64,000 nucleotides of DNA from Anaerotruncus massiliensis (ex Togo et al. 2026) (lineage in GTDB: Bacteria; Bacillota; Clostridia; Oscillospirales; Ruminococcaceae): the NCBI RefSeq assembly GCF_900199635.1, contig NZ_LT962687.1:1349501-1413500 (forward strand), read 5' to 3'. The notes beneath the pieces are model-generated. The model was not told the origin of the DNA. It worked only from the letters and a program-made list of their open reading frames with translations, and searched no databases. Shown piece after piece: positions 17,167 through 27,394 of this stretch; position 1 is the stretch's first letter; the number at the start of each line of letters is the position of its first letter. Made by a program: the position numbers and the translations under genes.

Positions 17167-18111
17167 TCACAGGTCCTTGACGAAGCCGCGCAGGACCTCG
17201 CAGGAGGCATGAAATTTTTCCTCCTCGGCGCCGGTGAGGGGGAGGCGGACGATTTCCTGGACCCCGCCGCGCCCGATGACCGCGGGCACCCCGCAGAAGA
17301 CGCCGTATTCCCCATACTCCCCCTCGAGCAGGGTGGAGACGGGGATGATGCGGTTTTCGTCGTGCAGGATGCACTTGATGATGCCCGCGGCGGTGGTGGC
17401 GATGCCGTAGTAGGTCGTGCCCTTGCGCTTGAGGATTTCCCAGCCCGCCTGGACGGTGTCGTGGACGAGCCGGTCGAGGTCGACCCCCTCGAAGCGGCCG
17501 GGATTGTCCCGCAGGACCTCGGCAAAGGTTTTGCCGCCCACGGTGACGCGCGACCAGGGGACCATCTGGCTGTCGCCGTGCTCGCCGAGCGCGAAGGCGT
17601 GGACGCTGCGCGGGTCGACGCCGACCAGCCCGCCGAGGAGCGCCTTGAGGCGGGCGGAGTCGAGCGCGGTGCCGGTGCCGATCACCTGGCTTTTGGGGAG
17701 GCCGGAGAGCTTCCAGACGTCCTGCGCGATGAGGTCCACCGGGTTGGAGACGATGAGGAAGATGCCTGAGAAGCCCGCCTCCATGACCGGCCCGACGATC
17801 GAGCGGACGATCTCCTTCGAGAGGCCGAGGGTGTCGAGCCGGGTCTGGCCCTCGCGGGGCGGCGGCCCGGCGGTGATGACGACGATGTCCGCGTCGCCGC
17901 AGCCGGCGTATCCGCCGGCCGTCACCCGGATGTTGCGGCCGAGATAGTCGATGCCGTCCCGCAGGTCCATCATCTCCCCGTGGGCGCGCTCGGCGTCGCG
18001 GTCGACGAGCAGGATTTCGTCGCAGAGCCCCTGCGTCAAAAGGCTGAACGCGGTGGAGGAGCCGACGAGCCCCGCCCCGATTATGGCGACCTTGCTGATA
18101 TGCTGTTTCAT
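17167..18111 (-). CDS. L-lactate dehydrogenase-like 2-hydroxyacid dehydrogenase
   Basis: NAD-dependent L-2-hydroxyacid dehydrogenase of the LDH/MDH family, 314 residues. The Rossmann motif IIGAGLVGSS (about 10-19), catalytic Arg (TRLD, Arg91), Asp151 and Arg154 in ALDSARLK, and the proton-shuttle His178 in GEHGD are present. The substrate loop reads AGPPPREGQTRLD: where lactate dehydrogenases have Gln and malate dehydrogenases Arg (the classical position 102), this enzyme has Pro85. Lactate is therefore the default but not a secure substrate. ATG is preceded by GAGGTGATCCC. The gene lies 42 bases downstream of the MATE gene on the same strand. Confidence 0.88.
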   Translation of the reverse strand: MKQHISKVAIIGAGLVGSSTAFSLLTQGLCDEILLVDRDAERAHGEMMDLRDGIDYLGRNIRVTAGGYAGCGDADIVVITAGPPPREGQTRLDTLGLSKEIVRSIVGPVMEAGFSGIFLIVSNPVDLIAQDVWKLSGLPKSQVIGTGTALDSARLKALLGGLVGVDPRSVHAFALGEHGDSQMVPWSRVTVGGKTFAEVLRDNPGRFEGVDLDRLVHDTVQAGWEILKRKGTTYYGIATTAAGIIKCILHDENRIIPVSTLLEGEYGEYGVFCGVPAVIGRGGVQEIVRLPLTGAEEEKFHASCEVLRGFVKDL

Positions 18112-18153
18112 GGGATCACCTCGAGAGAATCATTTCTCCCTAGTATGCCCCAA

Positions 18154-19494
18154 TCAGTCGAGCAGATGCTTCGAGCGCCAGTTTCCGCTGCGCCAGCGCA
18201 GGAAGGAGACGAGCCCGCGGAAGCACTCGTCGCAGGTCATGGCGATCCAGATGCCGGGCAGCCCGAGCCCGAGGACGACGCCGAGCAGGTAGCCGCCGCC
18301 GACCGCGACCGTCCAGACGGTGGTGACGTTGAGGCAGATGGGGAAGCGGATGTCGCCCGCCGTCTGAAGGGCGCGGAATAGGACGATGTTGGCCGCGCGG
18401 CCGAGCTCGAGCAGGATTTCGATGCCCATGATCGTGCGGCACATGGAGAGCACCTGCGGGTCGCTTGTAAAGAGCCCGAAGAGCGGCTCGCAGAGCAGGA
18501 AGAGCAGCAGCGAGATTACAAAGGAGACGAGCATCGCGGCGCGCAGCGTCGCGTTGACGCGGCGGTCGGTCTCCTCGACTTTTCGCGCGCCCATCAGGTA
18601 GCCGACGATGATCTGGGTGGCCTGCGCGATCGCGGACCCGTAGATGTAGGAGAGCATCGCAAACATGTTGGAGTAGGCGCGCGCCGTGATGACGTAGATG
18701 GGCAGGGAGTTGCACATCGTCTGGATGACGATCTGGGTCAGGTTGTAGGAGATTGACTCGCCGCCCGAGGGGATGCCGATCTTGAGCAGGCGCTTCAGAT
18801 GGTCGACGGGGAAGGGCCGCAGGTTCCGGAAGTCGACGGGGGTGCGGATCGTGCGCTTAAAGAGCCAGATGACGATGACGACGCCGACCAGGCGGGACAG
18901 GTCGCTCGAGATGGCGGCGCCCGCGACGCCGAGCATGGGGATCGGCCCCATGCCGCCGATGAGGACAAAGTTCCCGGCGATGTTCAAAAGGTTGATGACG
19001 ATCGAGATGAACATCGTCTGCTTGGTGAGGCCGTGCGCGCGGAAGAAGGCGACGAAGGTCAGGTGGATGGCCTGCAGGGGCATGCCGACGCCGATGATGC
19101 GCAGGTAGGCGCCCGCCTCGGGCATCAGTTCCGCCGGGACCCCCATCAGCCCGTAGATCTGCGTGGAAAAAAAGGTGAGGGCGACGAAGATGACAAGCGA
19201 GAGCGTGACGTTGACCACGAGCGAAACGGTGTAGGTCTGGGCGACCCGCTCGGTGCTGCCCGCGCCGATGTACTGGGTGATCAGGATGGTCGCCGCCATG
19301 CAGATGACCGAAAAGGAGATGAGCAGCAGATTGGTGATGACGTTGGCGTTGCCGATCGCTGCGACGGCGGTGGGGGAGGTGCGGGCCACCATCATCTGGT
19401 CGACGTTGCTGACGAGCATCTGGAGGACCAGTTCGACGAAGATCGGCCAGGTAAGTTGGAAGAGGTACCCGCGCGAATTGACATTTTGATCCAT
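18154..19494 (-). CDS. MATE-family efflux transporter
   Basis: 446-residue multidrug/toxin extrusion-type antiporter with twelve hydrophobic segments in two related halves. The opening LTWPIFVELVLQMLVSNVDQMMV and the matching internal IGIPSGGESISYNLTQIVIQTM are the standard MATE half-repeat starts. It has its own promoter at 19529-19556 and may continue into the LDH-like gene. Substrate and coupling ion (Na+ or H+) are not decided by the sequence. Confidence 0.92.
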   Translation of the reverse strand: MDQNVNSRGYLFQLTWPIFVELVLQMLVSNVDQMMVARTSPTAVAAIGNANVITNLLLISFSVICMAATILITQYIGAGSTERVAQTYTVSLVVNVTLSLVIFVALTFFSTQIYGLMGVPAELMPEAGAYLRIIGVGMPLQAIHLTFVAFFRAHGLTKQTMFISIVINLLNIAGNFVLIGGMGPIPMLGVAGAAISSDLSRLVGVVIVIWLFKRTIRTPVDFRNLRPFPVDHLKRLLKIGIPSGGESISYNLTQIVIQTMCNSLPIYVITARAYSNMFAMLSYIYGSAIAQATQIIVGYLMGARKVEETDRRVNATLRAAMLVSFVISLLLFLLCEPLFGLFTSDPQVLSMCRTIMGIEILLELGRAANIVLFRALQTAGDIRFPICLNVTTVWTVAVGGGYLLGVVLGLGLPGIWIAMTCDECFRGLVSFLRWRSGNWRSKHLLD

Positions 19495-19528
19495 AAGCGT
19501 CCCCTGTTCACATCATAATAACGGAGTC

Positions 19529-19556
19529 ATTATAGTACCTGCACGAAAAAAGTCAA
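19529..19556 (-). promoter_or_regulatory. Promoter of the MATE gene
   Basis: Minus strand: TTGACT (19551-19556), 16-bp spacer, perfect TATAAT (19529-19534). Confidence 0.8.
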
Positions 19557-19577
19557 TGGATTTTCAGCACATCGCAC

Positions 19578-19611
19578 AAATAAAGCGGACAGCACAAAAA
19601 TGCTGTCCGCT
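19578..19611 (-). terminator. Terminator of htpG
   Basis: 11-bp stem AGCGGACAGCA/TGCTGTCCGCT (19584-19594 with 19601-19611), followed on the minus strand by TTATTTG. Confidence 0.8.
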
Positions 19612-19627
19612 GTAAGCCCGTGGTTCG

Positions 19628-21532
19628 TTATTTTGACATGAGGTCACAGATGGCGTTGGAGAAGGCGACGGGGTCGTCGATCGACATCCCCTCGATGAGC
19701 AGCGCCTGCGAATAGAGCAGGGAGGCGTACTGTTTCAGCTGGTCGCGGCCGCCCTCGTCCGCGTAGAGCTTCCGCATTGCCGCGAAGACGGGGTGGGAGG
19801 CGTTGACTTCCAGCACCCGCTCCGCCTTGGGCTTCTGCTCGCCGGGCATCGCGCTGAGCACCTTCTCCATCTCGAGCGAAACCATGCCGTCGCTCGAGAG
19901 GCAGACAGGGTGGGATTTGAGCCGGCTGGAGAGGCGCACCTCCTTGACCTTTCCGTCAAGGGCGTCCCGCAGAAAACCGAGCAGGTCCTTGTTCTCCTCG
20001 TTCTGCTTTTTGATCTCTTCCTTTTCCTCCTCGGTCTCCAAACCGAGGTCCTTGTCGGCGACCGACTTGAATTCCTTGTCCTCGTACTTGAAAAGCATCC
20101 GGAGCGCGAACTCGTCGACGTCGTCGGTGAGGTAGAGGATTTCGTAGCCCTGGTCGCGGAGCAGCTCGGTCTGGGGCAGCAGGCCGATCTTTTCCACCGT
20201 TTCGCCGCAGGCGTAGTAGATGTATTTCTGCGACTCCTTCATGCGGCCGACGTACTCCGACAGGGTGACGAGCTTTTCTTCGCTCGACGAGTGGAAGAGC
20301 AGCAAATCCTGCAAGAGGTCCTTCTTGGCGCCGTAATCGTTGTAGACGCCGAACTTGAGCTGGAGGCCGAAGTTCTTCCAGAATTTCTCATATTGATCCC
20401 GGTCGTTTTTGAGCATCGAAAGCAGCTCGGAGTGGATCTTCTTTTCGAGCCGCCCGGCGATCACCTTGAGCTGGCGGTCGTGCTGGAGCATCTCACGGGA
20501 GATGTTGAGGGAGAGGTCCTGCGAGTCGACGAGGCCCTTTACAAAGCTGAAGCAGTCGGGCAGCAGGTCGGCGCACCTGTCCATGATGAGCACGCCCGAG
20601 GCGTAGAGCTGGAGCCCCTTCTCGTAGTCGCGGGAGTAGTAGTTGAAGGGGGCGCGGGCGGGGATGAAGAGCAGGGCGTTGTAGGTCGCCGCGCCCTCGG
20701 TGGAGCTGTGGATGACGAGCGCCGGGTCCTCGAAGTCGAAGTATTTCTCCTTATAGAAATTGTTGTAGTCCTCATCCTTCAGCTCCGACTTGTTCTTCTT
20801 CCAGATGGGCACCATGCTGTTGAGGGTCTCGTGCTCGGTGTAGTCCTCGTATTCGGGCTTGTCCTCGGGGCAGCCCTCCTTGAGACGGCGGGCGGGCATG
20901 TCCATGCGGATGGGGTAGCGGATGTAATCGGAGTACCGTTTCACAAGCGCGGAGACGCGGTGCGGGTCGAGAAATTCGTCGTAGTTCTCCTCCCCCTCGT
21001 TCTCCTTGAGGGTCAGCACGATCTTTGTGCCGTGGCCGTCCATTTCGCAGGGCTCGATCGTGTAGCCCTCGACGCCGCGGCTCTCCCATTTCCACGCCTC
21101 GTCCGAGCCATAGGGACGGCTGTAGACGGTGACGCGGGAGGCGACCATGAACGCCGAATAGAACCCGACGCCGAACTGGCCGATGATGTCAATGTCCTCC
21201 TTGTGCTCGCCGTCCTCCTCCTGCTTGAAGGCGAGGGAGCCCGACTTGGCGATCGTGCCGAGGTTGCTTTCGAGCTCGTCCTTCGTCATGCCGCAGCCGT
21301 TGTCCGTGATCGTAAGGGTGCGGGCGTCCTTGTCGAGGGCCAACTCGATCGAGAAGTCGTCCCTCGAAAGCCCGGTGAGATTCTCCGAAAGGGAGTGGTA
21401 GTAGAGCTTGTCGATCGCGTCGGAGGCGTTGGAGATCAGTTCGCGTAAAAAGATCTCCCGGTGGGTGTAGATCGAGTTGATCATCAATTCGAGCAGCCGT
21501 TTGCTCTCGGCCTTGAACTGCTTGGTGCGCAT
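19628..21532 (-). CDS. htpG: Hsp90-family chaperone HtpG
   Basis: ATP-dependent cytosolic chaperone, 634 residues, the usual bacterial length. The N-terminal GHKL ATPase has [24 protein letters not shown] and [14 protein letters not shown]. The middle domain has the catalytic-arginine region NISREMLQ. The C-terminal dimerisation domain is complete and there is no eukaryotic MEEVD tail. Unlike the textbook Bacillus arrangement, a perfect CIRCE element lies in the 5' untranslated region (21575-21601), so HrcA control is expected. Monocistronic. Confidence 0.97.
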   Translation of the reverse strand: MRTKQFKAESKRLLELMINSIYTHREIFLRELISNASDAIDKLYYHSLSENLTGLSRDDFSIELALDKDARTLTITDNGCGMTKDELESNLGTIAKSGSLAFKQEEDGEHKEDIDIIGQFGVGFYSAFMVASRVTVYSRPYGSDEAWKWESRGVEGYTIEPCEMDGHGTKIVLTLKENEGEENYDEFLDPHRVSALVKRYSDYIRYPIRMDMPARRLKEGCPEDKPEYEDYTEHETLNSMVPIWKKNKSELKDEDYNNFYKEKYFDFEDPALVIHSSTEGAATYNALLFIPARAPFNYYSRDYEKGLQLYASGVLIMDRCADLLPDCFSFVKGLVDSQDLSLNISREMLQHDRQLKVIAGRLEKKIHSELLSMLKNDRDQYEKFWKNFGLQLKFGVYNDYGAKKDLLQDLLLFHSSSEEKLVTLSEYVGRMKESQKYIYYACGETVEKIGLLPQTELLRDQGYEILYLTDDVDEFALRMLFKYEDKEFKSVADKDLGLETEEEKEEIKKQNEENKDLLGFLRDALDGKVKEVRLSSRLKSHPVCLSSDGMVSLEMEKVLSAMPGEQKPKAERVLEVNASHPVFAAMRKLYADEGGRDQLKQYASLLYSQALLIEGMSIDDPVAFSNAICDLMSK

Positions 21533-21574
21533 GAAACCAGACCTTTCTATCAGAATTTCATTAAAAACGAAAAG

Positions 21575-21601
21575 TTAGCACTCAATCTATTTGAGTGCTA
21601 A
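21575..21601. promoter_or_regulatory. CIRCE element (HrcA operator) upstream of htpG
   Basis: TTAGCACTC, nine bases, GAGTGCTAA: a perfect match to the CIRCE consensus, lying just downstream of the htpG -10 element. Confidence 0.96.
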
Positions 21602-21605
21602 CTAT

Positions 21606-21634
21606 ACTATAATATAAGTCGCAGGAAAAATCAA
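21606..21634 (-). promoter_or_regulatory. Promoter of htpG
   Basis: Minus strand: TTGATT (21629-21634), 17-bp spacer, TATAGT (21606-21611); CIRCE covers the expected start of transcription. Confidence 0.75.
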
Positions 21635-21716
21635 GTCTAAATTGTGAACATTTTCGGCAGTAAAACGCGCTCTTTCCTCCACTCATCTTATAGAAGGACA
21701 AAAAGGGGGGACCGGC

Positions 21717-22058
21717 ATGGGCCGGATCAATCATCTGCTGAAGTTTGCCTGCATCGCGGCGGCGCTGACACTGCTTGCCGCTTCCCCGGCGCTGACCGCC
21801 CGGCCGCCCGAGCCGCCGGCTGAGACGGTCGAGATGCGCCTGCTGCCCGACGACCGCCCGATCCGCGTGACGGGCGACGGCCGGGTTCTCGAGCTGTGCG
21901 CTCCCGCCGCCGGGCAGCTGCCCTCCCACGGCTTTGACGCGGAGCTGACGCCCGTCTACGACACGGCGGAGCCGGTCGACATCGCGCAGATGCCGGTGCG
22001 GGACACGCCGGAAACGCCGGCTCCCCGCGCCTGCCCGTTTGACGGGGAAGCCGTGTGA
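21717..22058 (+). CDS. Small secreted hypothetical protein, 113 aa
   Basis: Not recognised. The N-terminus (KFACIAAALTLLAASPALTA) looks like a signal peptide with possible cleavage after LTA. The mature part is Pro-rich and low in complexity, with a short DDRPIRVTGDGRVLEL segment. The binding site is GGGGGG close to the ATG. The gene stands alone between the divergent htpG and the V-ATPase operon end. The antisense frames are also open here, so the call is tentative. Confidence 0.5.
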   Translation: MGRINHLLKFACIAAALTLLAASPALTARPPEPPAETVEMRLLPDDRPIRVTGDGRVLELCAPAAGQLPSHGFDAELTPVYDTAEPVDIAQMPVRDTPETPAPRACPFDGEAV

Positions 22059-22130
22059 AACGCCGGCCGGCATTGGCCGCGGCAGCGCTGACCGTCCGCC
22101 GCCCGGGAGTCCGGCTGATCAAATGAGGAT

Positions 22131-22162
22131 AAAAAAGGACCGCCTTACGGCGGTCCTTTTTG
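22131..22162. terminator. Bidirectional terminator at the end of the V-ATPase operon
   Basis: AAAAAAGGACCGCC, TTAC loop, GGCGGTCCTTTTT: stem with A/T tracts on both sides. It ends the leftward ntp operon (stop at 22167) and the short rightward gene. Confidence 0.9.
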
Positions 22163-22166
22163 TGGT

Positions 22167-22847
22167 TTAGGATTGGGTATAGGCCTGGCCCGTGTGCTCC
22201 TTGTAGTGGTGCGCTTCCTCGAGCATCATGTCCTTGACCTTCATCAGGCGGATCTGGGTGCTGCGTTCGTTCTCGTCGAGCTTCATCGTGATGTACTTGA
22301 TGTTCTCCCGCAGCTCGGGGATCACGACGTGTTCGAGCGCGTTGACGCGGCGGCGGGTCTTCTCGATCTCGGCCGCCATCAGCTGGCAGGACTTCTCCAC
22401 CTCGGCCAGCCGCAGCAGGTCGGGCAGGATGTCCGAGAGGGACTTGATCGCGCCGTCGAGGTCGGAGGAGGTGAAGGCGAAGCCGTAGGAATAGATGTTG
22501 TTTTCGTCGCCCGAGCGGGTCTTGTACTCGAAGACGGGAATCTCGACGCTCATGACGTTGCGCTCCGACGCCTCGAGGTAAACCTCCTGCATCGGGGCCA
22601 TCATCGCCACGTTGAGCACCTCGTCGTCCATGCCCGCGCGCGCCAGCACGAAATTCTTGTTGGCGGCGGCGATGCCCGCCTCCACGGTTTCGCGCAGGGC
22701 CTTGTTTTCCCGCACCAGCTCGAGGAACTGACGCATCAGCTCGTCGCGCTTATCCTTGAGGAGCTTGTGGCCGCGCGTGGCGGTGACCAGTTTTTTCTTG
22801 AGTCTGGTCAGCTCCATGCGGGTCGGGTTCACCTGTGTTTTTGCCAC
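22167..22847 (-). CDS. ntpD: V-type ATP synthase subunit D (central stalk)
   Basis: Central rotor-shaft subunit of the V-type (A/V) ATPase, 226 residues. It is nearly all coiled-coil with the family opening [15 protein letters not shown] and a closing [26 protein letters not shown]. Start is GTG at 22847, behind AGGAGGGGTGA; that binding site overlaps the stop of subunit B, so coupling is likely. Last gene of the operon. Confidence 0.95.
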   Translation of the reverse strand: MAKTQVNPTRMELTRLKKKLVTATRGHKLLKDKRDELMRQFLELVRENKALRETVEAGIAAANKNFVLARAGMDDEVLNVAMMAPMQEVYLEASERNVMSVEIPVFEYKTRSGDENNIYSYGFAFTSSDLDGAIKSLSDILPDLLRLAEVEKSCQLMAAEIEKTRRRVNALEHVVIPELRENIKYITMKLDENERSTQIRLMKVKDMMLEEAHHYKEHTGQAYTQS

Positions 22848-22853
22848 GGTGCA

Positions 22854-24233
22854 TCACCCCTCCTGCTGGCCGTAATACTGATCGAGGAACTTGTCGTCGA
22901 TACGTTTCAGCTCGCTGCGCGGCAGGATGCGCAGCAGCTTCCAGCCGATGTCGAGGGTTTCCTCGATGTCGCGGTTGGCGTCATAGCCCTGCGAGACGTA
23001 CTCCTGCTCGAACGCCTCCGCGAACTTGGCGTAGAGCTTGTCGATGTCGGTCAGCGCGGCCTCGCCGAGGATGACCATCAGCTCCTTCGCGTCCTTGCCG
23101 CGGGAATAGGCGGCGAAGAGCTGGTTCATCGTGTTCGCGTGGTCGGCGCGGGTCTTGCCGACGCCGATGCCCTTGTCCTTCAGTCGGGAGAGGGAGGGCA
23201 GCACGTCGATCGGCGGGGTGACGCCCTTGCGGTAGAGCTCGCGCGACAGGATGATCTGTCCCTCGGTGATGTAGCCGGTGAGGTCGGGGATCGGGTGGGT
23301 CTTGTCGTCCTCGGGCATCGTCAGGATGGGGATCATCGTGATCGAGCCGGTCTTGCCCTTCTGGCGTCCGGCACGCTCGTAGAGGGAGGCGAGGTCGGTG
23401 TACATGTAGCCGGGATAGCCGCGGCGTCCGGGGACCTCCTTGCGGGCGGCCGAAACCTCGCGCAGTGCGTCGGCGTAGTTGGTGATGTCGGTGAGGATGA
23501 CCAGCACGTGCATGTTCTTCTCGAACGCGAGGTACTCGGCCGCGGTCAGCGCCATGCGCGGGGTCGCGATGCGCTCGACGGCGGGGTCGTTCGCGAGGTT
23601 GATGAAGAGCACGGCGCGGTCGAGCGCGCCCGTCTCGCGGAAGGACTCGATGAAGAAGTTGGACTCCTCGAAGGTGATGCCCATCGCGGCGAAGACGACC
23701 GCGAACTGCTCGTCGGTGCCGCGCACCTTCGCCTGGCGCGCGATCTGCGCTGCAAGCTGGGCGTGGGGCAGGCCGGACGCCGAGAAGATGGGCAGCTTCT
23801 GGCCGCGGACGAGGGTGTTGAGCCCGTCGATCGCGGAGATGCCCGTCTGGATGAACTCCTGCGGGTAGCTGCGGGCCGCCGGGTTCATCGGCAGGCCGTT
23901 GATGTCCATGCGCTTCTCGGGCAGAATCTCCGGGCCGCCGTCGATCGGGCGGCCGAGGCCGTCGAAGACGCGGGAGAGCATATCCTCCGAGACGCCCAGC
24001 TCCATGCTGCGCCCGAGGAAGCGGACGCGGGAGTTGGAGAGGTTGATGCCGGTCGAGGACTCGAAGAGCTGGACCAGCGCGTCGCTGCCGTTGATCTCCA
24101 GCACCTTGCAGCGGCGCTTTTCGCCGCTGGCAAGCTCGATCTCGCCCAGCTCGTTGAAGGTGACGCCCTCCACGCCGCGGACCAGCATCAGGGGGCCTGC
24201 GACCTCCTGTATGGTACGATATTCCTTCGGCAT
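22854..24233 (-). CDS. ntpB: V-type ATP synthase subunit B
   Basis: Non-catalytic nucleotide-binding subunit of the V1 head, 459 residues. It begins [22 protein letters not shown] and lacks a proper P-loop ([14 protein letters not shown] at the equivalent place), as expected for B subunits; the [23 protein letters not shown] motif is intact. Its ATG overlaps the stop of subunit A (TAATG). Confidence 0.97.
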   Translation of the reverse strand: MPKEYRTIQEVAGPLMLVRGVEGVTFNELGEIELASGEKRRCKVLEINGSDALVQLFESSTGINLSNSRVRFLGRSMELGVSEDMLSRVFDGLGRPIDGGPEILPEKRMDINGLPMNPAARSYPQEFIQTGISAIDGLNTLVRGQKLPIFSASGLPHAQLAAQIARQAKVRGTDEQFAVVFAAMGITFEESNFFIESFRETGALDRAVLFINLANDPAVERIATPRMALTAAEYLAFEKNMHVLVILTDITNYADALREVSAARKEVPGRRGYPGYMYTDLASLYERAGRQKGKTGSITMIPILTMPEDDKTHPIPDLTGYITEGQIILSRELYRKGVTPPIDVLPSLSRLKDKGIGVGKTRADHANTMNQLFAAYSRGKDAKELMVILGEAALTDIDKLYAKFAEAFEQEYVSQGYDANRDIEETLDIGWKLLRILPRSELKRIDDKFLDQYYGQQEG

Positions 24234-26008
24234 TAGAACTCCTCCTTCTGTTTGGCCGCGAGCTCGGCGATCTCGCTGGCGAGCTCCCGCTGGATCGACT
24301 CGTACTCCGGTCCGATCTGGTCGGGCAGGATGTACTTGAAGCGGCCGATCTGCTCGCGCACCGGCAGGTTGACGAGGGAATCGACCGGGATGCCCTTGGA
24401 GAGGCCCTCGACCGCCGCGTCGTAATAGTCGAGCACGAGCTTCATCATCGTGAACTGCTTGGGCAGCGGGGTGTAGGTGTCGACATCGTGGAAGGAGTTC
24501 TGGTGCAGGAAGTCCTCACGGATCGACCGCGCGGCCTCCAGCTTGATGCGGTCGGGCGCGGACAGCGCGTCCATGCCGACGAGCTGGACGATCTCCTGCA
24601 GCTCCGATTCCTCCTGCAACAGCAGCATCATCCGCTGGCGCAGGGAGGACCACTCGGCCGCAACGTTCTCGTTGAACCATTTCTCGGTGGTATCGGTGTA
24701 AAGGGAATAGCTTGTCAGCCAGTTGATGGCGGGGAAGTGGCGCTGGTAGGCCAACTGGGCGTCGAGGCTCCAGAAGACCTTGACGATGCGCAGCGTCGCC
24801 TGCGAGACCGGCTCGGAGATGTCGCCGCCCGGAGGGGAAACGGCGCCGATTGCCGAAAGGGAGCCCTCGCGGCCCTCGGAACCGAGCGTGATGACGCGGC
24901 CGGCGCGCTCATAGAACTGCGCGAGGCGGCTGCCGAGGTAGGCGGGGTAGCCCTCCTCGCCGGGCATCTCCTCGAGTCGGCCGGACATCTCGCGCAGGGC
25001 TTCCGCCCAGCGGGAGGTCGAGTCGGCCATCAGCGCGACCGAGTAGCCCATGTCGCGGAAATATTCGGCGATCGTGATGCCGGTGTAGATCGACGCCTCG
25101 CGCGCCGCGACGGGCATATCCGACGTGTTCGCGATCAGCACGGTGCGCTCCATCAGGCTGCGGCCCGTTTTCGGGTCCTTCAGCTCGGGGAACTCGTTGA
25201 GCACGTCGGTCATCTCGTTGCCGCGCTCGCCGCAGCCGATGTAGACGACGATGTCCGCCTCTGCCCATTTCGCCAACTGGTGCTGGATGACCGTCTTGCC
25301 CGAGCCGAACGGACCGGGGACGGCGGCCACGCCGCCCTTGGCGATGGGGAAGAGGGCGTCGATGACGCGCTGGCCGGTGACCAGCGGCATGTCGGGGGAG
25401 AGCTTTTCCTTGTAGGGGCGGCCGCGGCGGACCGGCCAGCGCTGCATCAGCGTCAGGGGCTGCTCGGTCCCGTTGGCCGTCTCGATGACGGCGACCGTCT
25501 CGGTGATGTTGTAGTCGCCCTCTTCGATCGACTTGATCGTGCCGACGACCCCCACGGGGACCATGATCTTGTGCAGGACGATCTCGGTCTCCTGCACGGT
25601 GCCGATCACGTCGCCCGCGACAATCGCGTCGCCCTGGCGGACGACGGGGGTGAAGTGCCATTTCTTCTCCCGGTCGAGGGAGGGGACTTCGACGCCGCGC
25701 GCGAGTGAGTTGCCGATCTTCGCGCGGATCTCCTCCAGCGGGCGCTGGATGCCGTCGTAGATATTCGAGATGAGGCCGGGGCCGAGCTCGACACTCATCG
25801 GCACGCCGGTCGATTCCACCGGCTCGCCGGGGCCGAGGCCGGAGGTCTCCTCATAGACCTGGATCGACGCCTCGTCGCCGTGGATCTCGATGATCTCGCC
25901 GATGAGGCGCTGCCCGGAAACGCGCACCACGTCGAACATGTTGGCGTCGCGCATCCCCTCGGCGATGACCAGCGGGCCGGCCACCTTTTTGATCGTACCT
26001 TTGCTCAT
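24233..26008 (-). CDS. ntpA: V-type ATP synthase catalytic subunit A
   Basis: Catalytic subunit of the V1 head, 591 residues, hydrolysing or making ATP. The Walker A GPFGSGKT is near residues 232-239. The characteristic V-type insertion (non-homologous region, about residues 115-190) and the catalytic glutamate in GCGERGNEM are visible, as is [26 protein letters not shown] start; 79 bases separate it from subunit F upstream, the second-largest gap inside the operon after that between H and I, and no terminator is seen there. Confidence 0.98.
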   Translation of the reverse strand: MSKGTIKKVAGPLVIAEGMRDANMFDVVRVSGQRLIGEIIEIHGDEASIQVYEETSGLGPGEPVESTGVPMSVELGPGLISNIYDGIQRPLEEIRAKIGNSLARGVEVPSLDREKKWHFTPVVRQGDAIVAGDVIGTVQETEIVLHKIMVPVGVVGTIKSIEEGDYNITETVAVIETANGTEQPLTLMQRWPVRRGRPYKEKLSPDMPLVTGQRVIDALFPIAKGGVAAVPGPFGSGKTVIQHQLAKWAEADIVVYIGCGERGNEMTDVLNEFPELKDPKTGRSLMERTVLIANTSDMPVAAREASIYTGITIAEYFRDMGYSVALMADSTSRWAEALREMSGRLEEMPGEEGYPAYLGSRLAQFYERAGRVITLGSEGREGSLSAIGAVSPPGGDISEPVSQATLRIVKVFWSLDAQLAYQRHFPAINWLTSYSLYTDTTEKWFNENVAAEWSSLRQRMMLLLQEESELQEIVQLVGMDALSAPDRIKLEAARSIREDFLHQNSFHDVDTYTPLPKQFTMMKLVLDYYDAAVEGLSKGIPVDSLVNLPVREQIGRFKYILPDQIGPEYESIQRELASEIAELAAKQKEEF

Positions 26009-26087
26009 AGCTTGCTTTCACCTGCTCTATTCCGGTTTCGGAGGCCCCGCAGCGGCGGGGTCCGCGAAAGCCCTATTTTGCCGGCGG

Positions 26088-26408
26088 TCAGTTGCCGCCG
26101 AAGATGATGTCGGAGCCAACTGCCTGCTCCACCGATTTTTTCACGTTCCGGATGCCCATGCCGGTGTTCCCCGAGACGCCGGGGATGGGGATGATGGCGG
26201 GGAGGCGCTGGGCGCGGTAGCGGTCGATCTCCGTTTCGAGCTGGGCTGCGAGCGCCTCGGTGACGTAGACCACCGCGTAATCGCCCTCCGCGAGCCTGCG
26301 CAGCTGCTTTGCGGCCTCGACCGGGTCGGTGACCGGGAAGGTGTCCAGGCCGAGCGCCGCGAAACCGTAGATGCTGTCCCGGTCCCCCATGACTGCTGTC
26401 CTATACAT
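26088..26408 (-). CDS. V-type ATP synthase subunit F (NtpG-like)
   Basis: 106-residue Rossmann-like central-stalk subunit. It starts TAVMGDRDSIYGFAALGLDT and contains YAVVYVTEALAAQLETEIDRY and PAIIPIPGVSGNTGMGI, all standard for the family. It overlaps the end of subunit C by 8 bases. Called NtpG in the Enterococcus nomenclature. Confidence 0.95.
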   Translation of the reverse strand: MYRTAVMGDRDSIYGFAALGLDTFPVTDPVEAAKQLRRLAEGDYAVVYVTEALAAQLETEIDRYRAQRLPAIIPIPGVSGNTGMGIRNVKKSVEQAVGSDIIFGGN

Positions 26409-27372
26409 ACATCTCCCTGATCCTTTCCCGGATCGACGCCTCCGGCAAATCGTTGAGCTTGCCGGAGAGGATGATCCGCACGCACTTGATCTCGTTTTCC
26501 CGCCCGAGGATATAGGCGGCGAGCGGCCCGATGCCGAACGCCTGGAACTGCTGCGGGCGGATCGACTCGATGATCACGTTGTCGCACCACCGCTCGAACG
26601 CGGAGGGCGACTGCTCGAGCGCCGAGACGGCGGCCGCGTAGTCGGTCGTGGAGAGGTAGTCGCTGACCGCCTCGAGGCTGTCGGCGGCCGCGCGCGCGAG
26701 CTGGTAGACGTCGAGCGACCGGCAGGGCGCCAGCGCGCGGCGGATAAATTCGAGGGACTTGCCCGTCTTCTGGCAGCGCACGGCGGTCTTGATGTCCGCC
26801 GCCGCGACGGTGAGCTCGGCATATTTGGCGATCAGCTCACTGTCGCTCTCCCGCCCGGCGCGCTCGATCGCTTCGAGCGCGGCGCGGTCGATGACGATGT
26901 CGCAGAGCTGGCCGTCCCGGGTCTGGGAGAGGGCGGTATACGCCTCCTCGGCCGGGGCGCGCATCGCCTCGGGCAGCAGGCCGAATTCCTTCTGGCGCAC
27001 GGCGTCGAGGATCGCGCGATAGTCGACCGTCCCGTGTGAAATGAAGATGCCGAAGTCCTCTTCGCCGGTGCAGACCAGCTTGACCGCGGCCTTGAGATTG
27101 TGGTAGTCGTTGGCGTAGAGGAAGACGTCGAAGACCGACATGTCCTCCACCAGCTCCCCGATCAAGCTCCAGGTCTTCTCCCGCTCGGCCGCGAGCATGC
27201 GCTCGGCGCCGATTCCGGGCTCGCCGTCCCCCCAGCCGCGGTCGGCCAGCAGGCGCATGCACTCGTCGTAGCTTTTGGCCGCGAGCAGCTGTTCGATCGC
27301 CTGTGAGTTGAGGAGGGAGAGCTCCTTGGAGCGGATACGCGCAACGGCATAGGTATATAACGAATCGGACAT
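26401..27372 (-). CDS. ntpC: V-type ATP synthase subunit C
   Basis: Subunit C/d (AC39 family), 323 residues, which sits between the membrane rotor and the D/F central stalk. It opens with LYTYAVARIRSKELSLL and is all-helical with the internal repeats of the family (NDYHNLKAAVKLVCTGEED). ATG at 27372; 22 bases follow the stop of subunit E. Confidence 0.94.
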   Translation of the reverse strand: MSDSLYTYAVARIRSKELSLLNSQAIEQLLAAKSYDECMRLLADRGWGDGEPGIGAERMLAAEREKTWSLIGELVEDMSVFDVFLYANDYHNLKAAVKLVCTGEEDFGIFISHGTVDYRAILDAVRQKEFGLLPEAMRAPAEEAYTALSQTRDGQLCDIVIDRAALEAIERAGRESDSELIAKYAELTVAAADIKTAVRCQKTGKSLEFIRRALAPCRSLDVYQLARAAADSLEAVSDYLSTTDYAAAVSALEQSPSAFERWCDNVIIESIRPQQFQAFGIGPLAAYILGRENEIKCVRIILSGKLNDLPEASIRERIREMYV

Positions 27373-27394
27373 TGCCTAACCTCCTTTGCGCGAA

